A DNA stretch of 64,000 bases from Pseudopelobacter sp964542535 (lineage in GTDB: Bacteria > Desulfobacterota > Desulfuromonadia > Geobacterales > Pseudopelobacteraceae): NCBI GenBank assembly GCA_964542535.1, contig CAZIUE010000008.1, positions 121,115 through 185,114 on the forward strand, written 5' to 3'. Under the pieces are notes generated by a model. That model had not been told where the DNA came from. It saw only the letters and a program-made list of their open reading frames with translations, and made no database searches. The number at the start of each line of letters is the position of its first letter. Position 1 is the first letter of the stretch. Of the stretch, positions 42,758 through 52,303 are shown piece after piece. Both the position numbers and the translations under genes were made by a program.

Positions 42758-43813
42758 ATGGAAGCAACGGCATTTCAGATCATCTGGTTTATTCTCTGGG
42801 GCGTACTGTGGAGCTTCTACTTCATGACCGACGGTTTCGTCCTGGGAACCGGCTTCATGTCCGGGTTCCTGGCCACGAATGACACGGAACGCAGGGTCCT
42901 GATCAACACGGTCGGTCCGGTCTGGGACGGCAACGAAGTCTGGCTGGTCACCGCCGGCGGCGCCACCTTCGCCGCCTTCCCCACCACCTATGCCCTGATG
43001 TTCAGCAACCTCTACACGGCGCTGCTGCTGCTGCTGTTCGCCCTGATCGTGCGCGGGGTCGCCTTCGAGTTCCGTGGCAAAATCGACACCCCTGCCTGGA
43101 AGAAGGGGTGGGACTGGGCCATCACCATCTCCAGCTTTCTGCCCAGCCTGCTCTTCGGCGTGGCGTTCGGCAACATCTTCCGGGGCATCCCCATGCGCAA
43201 CGACTTCAGCAGCGCGACCTTCGCCTACGACGGTTCACTGCTGACCCTGCTCAATCCCTACGGTCTCCTGACCGGTCTTCTGTTCGTCATGCTGTTCGCG
43301 GTCCACGGTTCCCTGTACGCAGCCATCAAGACAACCGGTGAACTATCCCGACGGGCAGGCACCATGGCTGCCAGACTCTGGCTTCCCCTGGTTGCGACGG
43401 CGGTGCTCTTCCTGCTGGCCAGCTACCCGGCCACGGAGCTGTACCACAACTACCTGAAGACGCCCCTGCTTGCCATTGTCCCCCTGGTGGCCGTCTCCTC
43501 GCTCCTGCTGGTCGGGCTGTTCATTTCCCGCGACAGGCTGCACCTGGCCTTTCTCTTCTCCTGCCTGACCATCGTTTTCGTCTGCTACACCGGAGTTGCC
43601 GGGCTGTTCCCCAACCTGATCCCCTCCAGCATCGATCCGGCCTCCAGCCTGACCATCCACAACTCATCGTCGAGCCTCTTGACTCTGAAGATCATGACCG
43701 TCGTGGCCCTGATCTTCGTCCCCATCGTGATCGCGTACAAGATCTGGGTCTACCGCATCTTCCGGGCACGGGTCACCAACGAGGATGTTCTGGAGAGTTC
43801 CGAGGCCTACTGA
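42758..43813 (+). CDS. cydB: Cytochrome bd ubiquinol oxidase subunit II
   Basis: 351-residue partner subunit with eight or nine membrane helices and no heme ligands of its own in most models. The family opening FYFMTDGFVLGTGF and GPVWDGNEVWLVTAGGATFA are clear. Follows cydA by 3 bp; a terminator lies 104 bp after the stop. Confidence 0.95.
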   Translation: MEATAFQIIWFILWGVLWSFYFMTDGFVLGTGFMSGFLATNDTERRVLINTVGPVWDGNEVWLVTAGGATFAAFPTTYALMFSNLYTALLLLLFALIVRGVAFEFRGKIDTPAWKKGWDWAITISSFLPSLLFGVAFGNIFRGIPMRNDFSSATFAYDGSLLTLLNPYGLLTGLLFVMLFAVHGSLYAAIKTTGELSRRAGTMAARLWLPLVATAVLFLLASYPATELYHNYLKTPLLAIVPLVAVSSLLLVGLFISRDRLHLAFLFSCLTIVFVCYTGVAGLFPNLIPSSIDPASSLTIHNSSSSLLTLKIMTVVALIFVPIVIAYKIWVYRIFRARVTNEDVLESSEAY

Positions 43814-43916
43814 GAGGCTTGCACGGACCACGCCAAACCGGGGAGACGGCCGCGTTCGCTCCCCCCGATTTGACATCCGTCCCCGGATGCTGTATAAGGC
43901 TAGCACTCAACCCCAC

Positions 43917-43952
43917 CGCCAAAGTCTCGGTTCACCGGGACTTTGGCGTTTT
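43917..43952 (+). terminator. Terminator of cydAB
   Basis: A 14-bp stem (one G-T wobble) with TTCA loop, arms CGCCAAAGTCTCGG and CCGGGACTTTGGCG, then TTTTG. Confidence 0.8.
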
Positions 43953-44055
43953 GCGGGCATCCACCATGAAAGGAGTACCCAGCCGGGAGCCCTCCCCTGT
44001 CCCCCAGGCGCTCGCGCCCTTCCGGCAAAGCCGACACAACCACCCCTATCCTACT

Positions 44056-44703
44056 ATGAGAATACTTATCATTAACGCACTCTGCCTGCTGTCTCTGGCA
44101 GGCTGCGAAAACGCGACCATCAGGAAAGCCGAACTGCCTGCCACGACAACGGCTTCCTCCGAATCCCCGCTGGACCGCGAGATCAAGAGACTGCTGGAAA
44201 AAGGGGTCTCCATGAGCGAACGAAAACGCCAGCTCACGGCCATCGAAACCACCTTCCAGCGCCACACCACCCCCGAGCGGGCCCGCCGACTGGCGGCGCT
44301 CTGCTTCACCAAAACCCTGGGCACCCCCTTCCTCCCCTTCGACCTCGCCGAAATCGCGGTTGCGGAAACGGGCGGCCACCGGCTCTCCTCGTCGGCGGTA
44401 TCCTCCCGCGGCGCCCTGGGAGTCTGGCAGCTCATGCCCCAACGAGCCCGCAGCCACGGCTACACCCCCTCCGACATGGCGAACGACGAGAAGTGCGCCG
44501 AAGCGGCCGTGCGGGAACTGTCCAGCAAGCTGCGCATGGCCCAGGGCAACCTGGAGCGCGCCAAGCGCCTGTACTGCGGCCAGGGGCCCCAGGCCGACTA
44601 CTACCTGCGCAAGATCAGAAAGATCCGCCATGAAATGGTGGCCGTTCTGGAACAGCAGACCGAGCGCCTGGCCATGGGCGATCCGGGAACACGGACCCAA
44701 TGA
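44056..44703 (+). CDS. Lipoprotein with lytic transglycosylase-like (SLT) domain
   Basis: 215 residues. The leader NALCLLSLAGC ends in a lipobox Cys. The C-terminal half has the SLT fold signature: AVAETGGHRLSSSAVSSRGA with the catalytic Glu, LGVWQLMPQRA, and an Arg/Tyr-containing end (RLYCGQGPQADYYLRKI). It would cleave peptidoglycan glycan strands with anhydro end formation. The start at 44056 is chosen by the signal peptide; no good ribosome site is seen. Its stop overlaps the next gene's start. Confidence 0.8.
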   Translation: MRILIINALCLLSLAGCENATIRKAELPATTTASSESPLDREIKRLLEKGVSMSERKRQLTAIETTFQRHTTPERARRLAALCFTKTLGTPFLPFDLAEIAVAETGGHRLSSSAVSSRGALGVWQLMPQRARSHGYTPSDMANDEKCAEAAVRELSSKLRMAQGNLERAKRLYCGQGPQADYYLRKIRKIRHEMVAVLEQQTERLAMGDPGTRTQ

Positions 44704-45206
44704 GCGGACGGCTGCTGCGAATTCTGCTGATCCCCCTGCTGTTCCTCTGGGGCTGCTCGCTGCTGCTGAAAGAGCCCGAGGTAACCCTCTCGGGCATCAC
44801 CCTCCTGGGCGTGGATACGGCCGGAGCCGACCTGGAGTGCGCTCTGGCCGTATCCAACCCCAATTCCTACGACCTGACCCTCAAGGGCTACAGCTACAAC
44901 CTGCACGTCATGTCCCTCCCCTTAGCCTCCGGCGGACGCAACCAGCCGCTGACCCTGCCGGCGGGCGCACGAACCGACATGCGCCTGCCGTTCCGCGTCA
45001 GGTACACCGACCTGCTGGAAATCCTCAAACGGCGTCCCGACTTCAACCAGGTACCGTACCGGCTCCAGGCCAGCCTGCAGGTGGGAACCCCCCTGGGAGA
45101 GATGGGTGTCCCCCTGGACATGAGCGACACCTTCAACGTGCCGGAACAGTACCGGCCAAGCCACTACCTGAACAGGCTGATGGGCATCGTATCCCGCCCC
45201 CGCTAG
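44700..45206 (+). CDS. LEA14-like (WHy domain) lipoprotein
   Basis: 168 residues with a lipobox (LLIPLLFLWGC) and a single LEA type 2 / water-stress domain: a beta-sandwich with LECALAVSNPNSYDLTLKGY. Bacterial members are outer-membrane or periplasmic lipoproteins of unclear role. Coupled to the transglycosylase gene by an ATGA overlap. Confidence 0.8.
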   Translation: MSGRLLRILLIPLLFLWGCSLLLKEPEVTLSGITLLGVDTAGADLECALAVSNPNSYDLTLKGYSYNLHVMSLPLASGGRNQPLTLPAGARTDMRLPFRVRYTDLLEILKRRPDFNQVPYRLQASLQVGTPLGEMGVPLDMSDTFNVPEQYRPSHYLNRLMGIVSRPR

Positions 45207-45306
45207 GCGGGCTTTTTGCTTGATAACGGCGCGGCCGCTCTGTAAGATACACTCCCCTCTGCGGAGAGGCTGCACCACTCCTGCTTGCCACAAGGAATCT
45301 TACCTG

Positions 45307-47016
45307 GTGAAGTGGACCTCATCTTCCGACAGCGCAGGCGGCCCATTCCTGCGTACACGGCTGACCCTGGCCTTCCTGACGGCATCGGCGACCATCCTGG
45401 CCCTGGCCGCGATCTGTCTGGCGCCGGGCCGGGAGAGTGAGACGTTCCCGCACCTTGCCCCCCTGGTGGGCGTACTGGCACTGGCCGGCATCGCCCTGGT
45501 GGCCTGGCTGCTGGCCGGGACGGCCCGTTCCCTCACCCACTCACTCTCCTCCTGCACCCGCCTGGCCCAGGCCCTGGCGGAGGGAAGACAGGATGAAGCG
45601 CAGGCTGAAGCCGGCGGAGCGGAGACAACGGCCCTGGCCGCTGCCCTGAACAGGTGCGCCGCGCGCCTCAAGCAGCAACACCGCGCACTGGACGCCATCT
45701 GCGGCAGCCTGGCCTCCCTGGACGGCGCCCTCAGGGCGGGCAGCAGCAGCATGGGGCACGGCCTGCGGCGCCAGGAAACGGACATGCGCCAGTTGGTCCC
45801 CCAGGTGGCGCGTATGGAACAGAACCTGAAAGACAGTGCCAGCGCTCTGGAGGGCCTGCTGACAGTGGCATCCACAACGGGAAACAGCACCCGCGCCATG
45901 GTAGCAGCCAGTGAACGGCTGGCCGCCATCGGCGACAATCTGGGAGCGTCCCTGGACGAGGTCGAAGCTGCCGTGGGCAGGATGGATGCCACGTCCAGGA
46001 GTTGGGCCGCCACCATCGCGGAGATGCTGGCCATGGCCGCCGCGGGCGCCTCGTCCCGAAGCGCTCTGGAATCCGCCGTCAGGCAGGCCGAGAAGAGCGG
46101 CCAGGACACACGCTCCATCGTCGAGGGGGTGTCCCGCGACATCGATGCCGCCAGACGGGCGACCCAGGAGGCCATAACCGGCATGGGGGCCATCAGGGGT
46201 GCCTCGTCGGCCACGGCAGAGGCGATCGCAAACCTTTCCCGCCGGGCTGAGGCAACCGACGCCATTCTGCCGGTCATCACCGACCTGGCCGAACAGACCG
46301 ACCTCCTGGCCCTGAACGCCACCATCATCGCTACCCAGGCCGGCGACATGGGGCGGGACTTCAGCATCATTGCCGACGAGATCAGAGAGCTTTCGGAACG
46401 CACCGGCAGCTCCACCCGTGAGATCGCCGCCATCGTCCACGGCATACGGGACGAGAGCCGCCACGCGGTGGAATCCATCGGCCAGGTGGAAGACCGCATC
46501 GCAGGCGGGGAGCGCCTTGCCCGGCAAGCTGCTCTGGCGCTGGAGGTCATCGTCAGCGGCATGCAGCAGGCGCTCTTGCAGATGGACGGCATCGGCAGCG
46601 CCGGCCTTGAGCAGGCCCGCGTTGTCCGGGAGCTGCTGGACGCCCTGGGACGGATCAACGACCAGGCCCAGCGCATCGCCCGTTCCAGCGCCGACCAGCA
46701 CCGGCTGACGGAATTCTGCCTGGCAACGCTGGAACAGCTGGGAACGCTGACCTCCCAGGTCCGCTCCCTGGCCCGCGAACAGCGCCACGACGGAGCCCTG
46801 GCGCTCCAGGCAACAGCTACCCTGGCCGGCGCCATCGGTCAGCTGCGCGACGGTGTGGCTGCTCCGTGCGCCCTCACCCCCACCGCCACGCTGGAAACGC
46901 TCCAGACCCAGGCCAGCTCCTCGGGCGACGGCCTGAAGGCCCTGGACGCCGGCCTGGACCAGCTGGGACACCAGGTCAGGCTGCTCAGGGAACAGCTGGC
47001 CAGCTTCAGTGCATGA
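45307..47016 (+). CDS. Methyl-accepting chemotaxis-like protein with minimal sensor
   Basis: About 569 residues. Two membrane helices (LTLAFLTASATILALAAICL and PLVGVLALAGIALVAWLLAG) are separated by only about a dozen residues, so there is no periplasmic sensor domain. A HAMP-like segment and a long coiled coil follow. The signalling tip reads LAEQTDLLALNATIIATQAG, recognisable but with changes (Ile where most receptors have Glu in AAIEAARAG). The GTG at 45307 follows AAGGA. Many Ala and Ser residues in heptads confirm the coil. It may take part in a non-canonical chemosensory array. Confidence 0.8.
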   Translation: MKWTSSSDSAGGPFLRTRLTLAFLTASATILALAAICLAPGRESETFPHLAPLVGVLALAGIALVAWLLAGTARSLTHSLSSCTRLAQALAEGRQDEAQAEAGGAETTALAAALNRCAARLKQQHRALDAICGSLASLDGALRAGSSSMGHGLRRQETDMRQLVPQVARMEQNLKDSASALEGLLTVASTTGNSTRAMVAASERLAAIGDNLGASLDEVEAAVGRMDATSRSWAATIAEMLAMAAAGASSRSALESAVRQAEKSGQDTRSIVEGVSRDIDAARRATQEAITGMGAIRGASSATAEAIANLSRRAEATDAILPVITDLAEQTDLLALNATIIATQAGDMGRDFSIIADEIRELSERTGSSTREIAAIVHGIRDESRHAVESIGQVEDRIAGGERLARQAALALEVIVSGMQQALLQMDGIGSAGLEQARVVRELLDALGRINDQAQRIARSSADQHRLTEFCLATLEQLGTLTSQVRSLAREQRHDGALALQATATLAGAIGQLRDGVAAPCALTPTATLETLQTQASSSGDGLKALDAGLDQLGHQVRLLREQLASFSA

Positions 47017-47047
47017 CCCAACTCCACACGCAACGGACATCTCCACC

Positions 47048-47851
47048 ATGAACAGACTCACCCACTGCTTCACCCACCTGAAGGAACGCAACGACAAGGC
47101 ACTGGTCACGTTCATCACCGCCGGCGACCCGGACCTGGCTACCACCCAGACCATGATCCCGCTGCTGCACCAGGCAGGCGCGGACATCATCGAACTGGGC
47201 ATGCCCTTTTCCGATCCCATGGCCGACGGCCCCACCATCCAGCTCTCCTCGGAGCGGGCCCTGGCCTCGGGAACGACCCTGGAAAAGATCCTGGAGATGG
47301 TACGCAGCGTGCGTCGCGGCTGCCAGGTCCCCATCGTCCTGATGGGCTACCTGAACCCGTTGCACGCCTACGGCTACGAGCGTTTTGCCCGCGACGCCGC
47401 CCAGGCCGGCGTGGACGGCGTCCTGGTAGTGGACATGCCCCCCGAGGAGGCCGGGCCGTTCCTGGGCCATGCCGCCGCCCACGACCTGAAGGTGATCTTC
47501 CTGCTGACCCCCACCTCCACCGACGACCGCATCGCCACCGTGGCCCGGCTGGGTCAGGGCTTCGTCTACTACGTGACCGTGACCGGGGTCACCGGCGCGC
47601 GTCAGCAGGTATCCACCACCCTGGACGACGAGCTTGCCCGGGTCCGCGGCCGGATCGGCATTCCTCTGGTGGCCGGCTTCGGCATTTCCACCCCCCCCCA
47701 GGCAGCCCAGGTAGCGACCATGGCGGACGGGGTCGTGGTGGGAAGCGCCCTGGTCAAACTGTTTCAGCAGCACGGCGGAGAGGAGTTGCAGGGGGAAGCC
47801 ACCCGGTTTGTCGCCTCTCTCAGGCAGGCCATCTCCGCCCGGGAGCCGTGA
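47048..47851 (+). CDS. trpA: Tryptophan synthase alpha subunit
   Basis: 267 residues converting indole-3-glycerol phosphate to indole and glyceraldehyde 3-phosphate. Catalytic Glu and Asp are in IELGMPFSDPMADGPTIQ; VYYVTVTGVTGAR and VAGFGIS bind the phosphate. Start at 47048 gives the family length. The beta subunit gene trpB, often directly upstream, is not here; a chemoreceptor gene is. accD follows. Confidence 0.94.
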   Translation: MNRLTHCFTHLKERNDKALVTFITAGDPDLATTQTMIPLLHQAGADIIELGMPFSDPMADGPTIQLSSERALASGTTLEKILEMVRSVRRGCQVPIVLMGYLNPLHAYGYERFARDAAQAGVDGVLVVDMPPEEAGPFLGHAAAHDLKVIFLLTPTSTDDRIATVARLGQGFVYYVTVTGVTGARQQVSTTLDDELARVRGRIGIPLVAGFGISTPPQAAQVATMADGVVVGSALVKLFQQHGGEELQGEATRFVASLRQAISAREP

Positions 47852-47966
47852 GCCGCCCACGGCCGGCAGGCGTGAGGCTTCTTGACAGCAGGGGGCTTAT
47901 CTGTTACCACGTGCACTTATTTTGAACATTTTTTCGCATACCACAACGAGAATCGAGGAATTCATC

Positions 47967-48821
47967 ATGAGCTGGTTCCACAGGGAAAGGGCAGGCATCA
48001 ACAGGACACAGGTGAAGAAGAGCAGGGTCCCCCAGGGGATGTGGGTCAAGTGCCCCGGCTGCTCCGCCACCCTGCTCGCCAAGGAGCTGGACGCCAACCT
48101 GAACGTCTGCCCCAGATGCGGACATCACCACCGCATCACCGTGCGCCGCCGCCTGGAGTCCCTGCTGGACGAAGCGGCCTGGCAGGAACATGACAACGCC
48201 ATGACATCGGTGGACTTCCTCCAGTTCAAGGACGCCAAGAGTTACCAGGAACGCATCGATGCAGCCCTGGCCAAGGGAGGCTCCCGGGATGCCGTGGTCT
48301 GCGTTGAGGGGAGCATCTCCGGAACCGTCGTGCAACTGGCCGTCTTCGACTTCGCCTTCATGGGGGGGAGCATGGGGAGCGTGGTGGGGGAAAAAATAAC
48401 CCGCGCCATCGAGCGGGGCATCGAGAAGCGCCAGCCGGTGATCATCGTCTCCGCCTCGGGCGGCGCCCGCATGCAGGAAAGCATCCTCTCCCTGATGCAG
48501 ATGGCCAAGACCTCGGCGGCCCTAGCAAAGCTGAAGCAGGCCGGACTCCCCTTCATCTCCATCCTGACCGACCCCACAACCGGCGGGGTCACCGCCAGCT
48601 TCGCCATGCTGGGGGACGTCAATATCGCCGAGCCGAAGGCCCTGATCGGGTTCGCCGGCCCCCGGGTCATCGAACAGACCCTGCGCCAGAAGCTCCCCGA
48701 GGGGTTCCAGCGAGCCGAGTACCTGCTGGAGCACGGCATGGTGGACGTGATCGTCCCCCGCACGGAGATGCGCGCCAAACTGGCATCGATCCTGGGCATA
48801 CTGTACCGCCCCGCCGCCTGA
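47967..48821 (+). CDS. accD: Acetyl-CoA carboxylase carboxyltransferase beta subunit
   Basis: 284-residue subunit that moves CO2 from carboxybiotin to acetyl-CoA. An N-terminal zinc ribbon (KCPGCSATLL and VCPRCGHHH) is followed by the crotonase-like core (SASGGARMQESILSLMQMAK, DPTTGGVTASFAMLGDV, GFAGPRVIEQT). Start follows GAGG. Ends one base before folC. Confidence 0.95.
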   Translation: MSWFHRERAGINRTQVKKSRVPQGMWVKCPGCSATLLAKELDANLNVCPRCGHHHRITVRRRLESLLDEAAWQEHDNAMTSVDFLQFKDAKSYQERIDAALAKGGSRDAVVCVEGSISGTVVQLAVFDFAFMGGSMGSVVGEKITRAIERGIEKRQPVIIVSASGGARMQESILSLMQMAKTSAALAKLKQAGLPFISILTDPTTGGVTASFAMLGDVNIAEPKALIGFAGPRVIEQTLRQKLPEGFQRAEYLLEHGMVDVIVPRTEMRAKLASILGILYRPAA

Positions 48822-48822
48822 C

Positions 48823-50100
48823 ATGCCCCTGGCCGCCATCCTGGAGAGGCTCTACGCCCGCCGCAGGTTCGGCATCCGCCCCGGCATCCAGAGGGTCAGG
48901 CCGTTGCTGGACCGGCTGGACAACCCCGAGCGGCGCTTTCGCTGCATCCATGTGGTCGGCACCAACGGCAAGGGTTCCACGGCCGCCTTTCTCTCCTCCA
49001 TCCTGACCGCGGCCGGCCACCGGACCGCCCTGTTCAGCTCTCCCCACCTGATCCACTTCAGGGAGCGCTTTCGCGTCAACGGCCGGGAACCGGGGGATGG
49101 ACAGCTGGCTTCTCTGCTGGAACGGGTGCTGGCCATGGCTCCCGAAGAGGCGACCTTTTTCGAGATCGTCACCGCCCTGGGGGCGCTGCTGTTCGCCGAG
49201 GAACGGGTGGAACTGGCCGTAGTGGAGGCCGGCATGGGAGGGGGTTCCGACGCCACGGCGGCCCTGGCCGGCATGATGACCCTGATCACCCCCATCTCCC
49301 TGGACCACTGCGACTACCTGGGCGACTCGCTGGCAAGGATCGCCGCCGAGAAGAGCGCCATCATTCCGGAGGGGACGCCGGTGCTGGTCTCCCGTCAGAC
49401 GGCCGTTGTGAACGACACTATCCGCGCCTTCTGCCGCTGCGGCCGGTCGCCCCTCTCCCAGGAGGGCATGGACTTCAGCGCCGCCTGGAGCGGGCCGGGA
49501 ATCCTGGAGTACCGCGGCATGGGGGTCAGGCTCCCGGGCCTCAGGCCGGGCATTCCGGGACGTTATCAGGCCGGGAACGTCTCCCTGGCCCTGGCAGCGG
49601 CCGAGACCCTTGACGCACGGGGCATCCCGGTGCCGGTCGAAGCCATGGCATCGGGCGTGTCAGCGGCACGCTGGCCGGGACGCATGGAACTGCTCCCCGG
49701 CCCTCCCCGGCTGCTGCTGGACGGGGCCCACAATCCGGCCGGGGCACTGGCCCTGGCGGAAGCCCTGGCGGATTATTGTTACGAGCGTCTGATACTGGTG
49801 GCAGGAGTCATGGCGGACAAGGACGCCCACGCCATCATGGCCCCCCTGGCACCGCTGGTCACCAGGGCTTACTGCGTCACGCCGTCCCTGGAACGGGCCA
49901 TGGACGACGTAGCGCTGGCGCGGTTGCTGAACGGGCTGGGCGTGAACGCGCTCCCCAGCGGTACCGTGGCGGACGGAATTAAGGCGGCACGAAACCAGGC
50001 CCGCAACCAGGATCTGATTCTGGTGTGCGGTTCCCTGTTCACCGTGGGTGAGGCAAGGGCCGTAGTAACGGGACACCAATTTGAAGGAATCCGGGGATAG
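48823..50100 (+). CDS. folC: Folylpolyglutamate / dihydrofolate synthase
   Basis: 425-residue Mur-ligase-like enzyme adding glutamate to folates. P-loop VVGTNGKGSTAAFLS, then LFSSPHLIHFRERFRVNG, and the second domain with DGAHNPAGALAL. Follows accD by one base and overlaps the context of lptD, all plus strand. Confidence 0.93.
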   Translation: MPLAAILERLYARRRFGIRPGIQRVRPLLDRLDNPERRFRCIHVVGTNGKGSTAAFLSSILTAAGHRTALFSSPHLIHFRERFRVNGREPGDGQLASLLERVLAMAPEEATFFEIVTALGALLFAEERVELAVVEAGMGGGSDATAALAGMMTLITPISLDHCDYLGDSLARIAAEKSAIIPEGTPVLVSRQTAVVNDTIRAFCRCGRSPLSQEGMDFSAAWSGPGILEYRGMGVRLPGLRPGIPGRYQAGNVSLALAAAETLDARGIPVPVEAMASGVSAARWPGRMELLPGPPRLLLDGAHNPAGALALAEALADYCYERLILVAGVMADKDAHAIMAPLAPLVTRAYCVTPSLERAMDDVALARLLNGLGVNALPSGTVADGIKAARNQARNQDLILVCGSLFTVGEARAVVTGHQFEGIRG

Positions 50101-50113
50101 GATCGCCCAACGT

Positions 50114-52171
50114 ATGAACATCAAACGACTGCTGATACTGCTCGCCTGCCTGCTGCTTCATGCCGCCGCGGGCCGCGCCGAAGACGACATCACCATCAAG
50201 GCCGACTCCATGAGCCACAACCAGGCCGACGACACTGTCTCGGCCGACGGCAACGTCAGGATGGAGTGGGGCGGCATGACCATGACCGCCCGTCGCGCCA
50301 TCTACAACCGCGAGACCAGGATCCTGACCGCTTACGAGGATGTGGTCATCATCAAGGGTGAGGACAGGCTGCGGGGGGACACGGCCACCTGGAACATGGC
50401 CAGCGGCCAGGGGGAGCTGAACAACGCCACTGCCGACGTGGCCGACTCCAGTATTTCCCTCAGCGGCGAGCGGATCGTTCGTAACAACGACGGCACCCTT
50501 ATCCTGAACAACACCCAGCTGACCACCTGCGAACAGCCGAACCCCAGCTGGAAGTTCTCCGCCGGCCAGCTGAAGGTGGATCCCCGGGGATACGCCATCG
50601 GCAGAAACCTGGTCTTCTACATCAAGGATACGCCGGTCATGTATGTCCCCTGGATGGCCTTTCCCGCCACGCGGGAGAAACAGTCAGGCCTGCTCTTCCC
50701 CCACCTGGGCTACTCCAAGAAACGGGGCGCACAGCTGGACATCCCCTTCTACTGGGTCATCTCCCCCAGCCAGGACGCCACCATCGACCTGGACCTGCAA
50801 AGCAAGCGCGGCGCGGGCCTGGGGGTGGACTACCGCTACCTGCGCAGCCGCGACAGCGAAGGAAAACTGTACGGCTACCTGATCTATGACACCAAGGAAA
50901 GCCGCTGGCGCGGCCAGATGGCCCAGACCCACCGGGAGATCTTCTCGCCGGACCTTAACCTGCGCACCTCCATCAACCTGACCACCGACCGTGACTTCCT
51001 GGACGATTACGGCATCAAGAGCGGCGACTACAACCGCCAGCAGAACGCAACCGTCATCAACGCCCTCAAGACCTGGCAACACTACGCCCTGAACGCCACC
51101 TTGCGTTACAGCGAGGACATGTACGCCGAGAACAACCGCGACACCCTGCAGACCCTCCCCTCCTTCGGCCTGTCAACGGTGCGCCAGCAGCTCTTCGCCA
51201 CCCCGCTCTACTTCGACCTGGACGCCACAGCAACGAACTTCTACCGCGACAACGGCGTCAGCGGCATGCGGCTGCATGCGTTCCCCCGCCTGAGTATGGT
51301 GACCGGCCTGCCGGGATACCTGAACGCCACTCTCTTCGCCGGCCTGCACCTGCGCGGCTACAACGCCACGGATATTCCCCGTAACAGTGACGTCAAGGAC
51401 AGCACCGCCCAGATGATGCCCGAGGTGGGGGCGACTCTTTCCAGCTCCTTCAGCAGGGTCTACGAAGTGGATGCCGGCAGCCTCAGACGACTGCGCCACG
51501 AGCTGACACCGGAGGTTTCCTACCGCTATTCACCCGACCGGGACCAGTCACGGCTCCCCTTCTACGACTACGAAGACCGCATCCTGCATCAGAACGTGAT
51601 CTACTACGGTGTGACCAGCCACCTGACCGGCAGGTTCCAGAGCGGCGAGAGCACGGAATACCGCGACATCTCGCGCATCAGGCTGTACCAGGGGTACAGC
51701 TTCGACGGCAGCCGCCGGGACGAGCTCTCCCTGGTGGACAACAGCCACGACGCCTCCGACCTGATCCTTGAAAGCGATACCTGGCTGCACCCCCGCCTGC
51801 GGCTGACCTTTGACGCGCGCTACGACCTGCACCACAACTACCTCTCCAGCGCCCAGCCGGGCCTGGAGTACGACGACAAGCGCGGCACCAGCGCGGCCAT
51901 CAGCTATCGCATGACCCGCAACAGCGAAACCAGTGCCAACCAGGTCGAATACCTGCAAGCCCGCTTGGCCACCACCCGCTTCAAGCCGTGGAGTTTCGCC
52001 TACAGCACCCGCTACTCCTTCGACAAACCCGGTTTCCTGGGGTCGGTGTACAGCGTGGAGTACCAACACCAGTGCTGGAGCGTGGAGTTTGCCGTCCATC
52101 ACCGTTCGGGTAACCCAACCTTCACCATCGGTTTCAACCTGGCGGGACTGGCGGACTACGCACGCCGCTGA
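50114..52171 (+). CDS. lptD: LPS-assembly protein LptD
   Basis: 685-residue outer-membrane beta-barrel that inserts lipopolysaccharide with LptE. A signal peptide (LLILLACLLLHAAAGRAE) leads to the OstA/LptA-like periplasmic domain (IKADSMSHNQADDTVSADGN) and a C-terminal barrel ending in the aromatic-rich QCWSVEFAVHH and TIGFNLAGLADYARR. The Cys count is low. Shows the organism is a diderm with LPS. Start at 50114 chosen by signal peptide. Confidence 0.92.
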   Translation: MNIKRLLILLACLLLHAAAGRAEDDITIKADSMSHNQADDTVSADGNVRMEWGGMTMTARRAIYNRETRILTAYEDVVIIKGEDRLRGDTATWNMASGQGELNNATADVADSSISLSGERIVRNNDGTLILNNTQLTTCEQPNPSWKFSAGQLKVDPRGYAIGRNLVFYIKDTPVMYVPWMAFPATREKQSGLLFPHLGYSKKRGAQLDIPFYWVISPSQDATIDLDLQSKRGAGLGVDYRYLRSRDSEGKLYGYLIYDTKESRWRGQMAQTHREIFSPDLNLRTSINLTTDRDFLDDYGIKSGDYNRQQNATVINALKTWQHYALNATLRYSEDMYAENNRDTLQTLPSFGLSTVRQQLFATPLYFDLDATATNFYRDNGVSGMRLHAFPRLSMVTGLPGYLNATLFAGLHLRGYNATDIPRNSDVKDSTAQMMPEVGATLSSSFSRVYEVDAGSLRRLRHELTPEVSYRYSPDRDQSRLPFYDYEDRILHQNVIYYGVTSHLTGRFQSGESTEYRDISRIRLYQGYSFDGSRRDELSLVDNSHDASDLILESDTWLHPRLRLTFDARYDLHHNYLSSAQPGLEYDDKRGTSAAISYRMTRNSETSANQVEYLQARLATTRFKPWSFAYSTRYSFDKPGFLGSVYSVEYQHQCWSVEFAVHHRSGNPTFTIGFNLAGLADYARR

Positions 52172-52257
52172 CTCCCCGCTTCCCTCGGGTTGAGGGGATA
52201 ACACGCCCTGTTATTTGTATACATGCCGCCCTGATTGGCGTATACATGCTCTTTCCG

Positions 52258-52290
52258 AGGCCCGTTCTCCCCGTACGGGCCTTTTTCTTT
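52258..52290 (+). terminator. Terminator after lptD
   Basis: GGCCCGT (52259-52265) pairs with ACGGGCC (52275-52281), followed by TTTTTCTTT. It lies just before the ribosome site of the next gene, so it may also attenuate that gene. Confidence 0.75.
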
Positions 52291-52303
52291 CCCGGGAGCA
52301 GCT

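Noticed and set aside
45541..47334. Minus-strand frame of 597 codons
   Set aside because: Antisense to the chemoreceptor-like gene; repetitive composition mirrors the heptad coding on the other strand.
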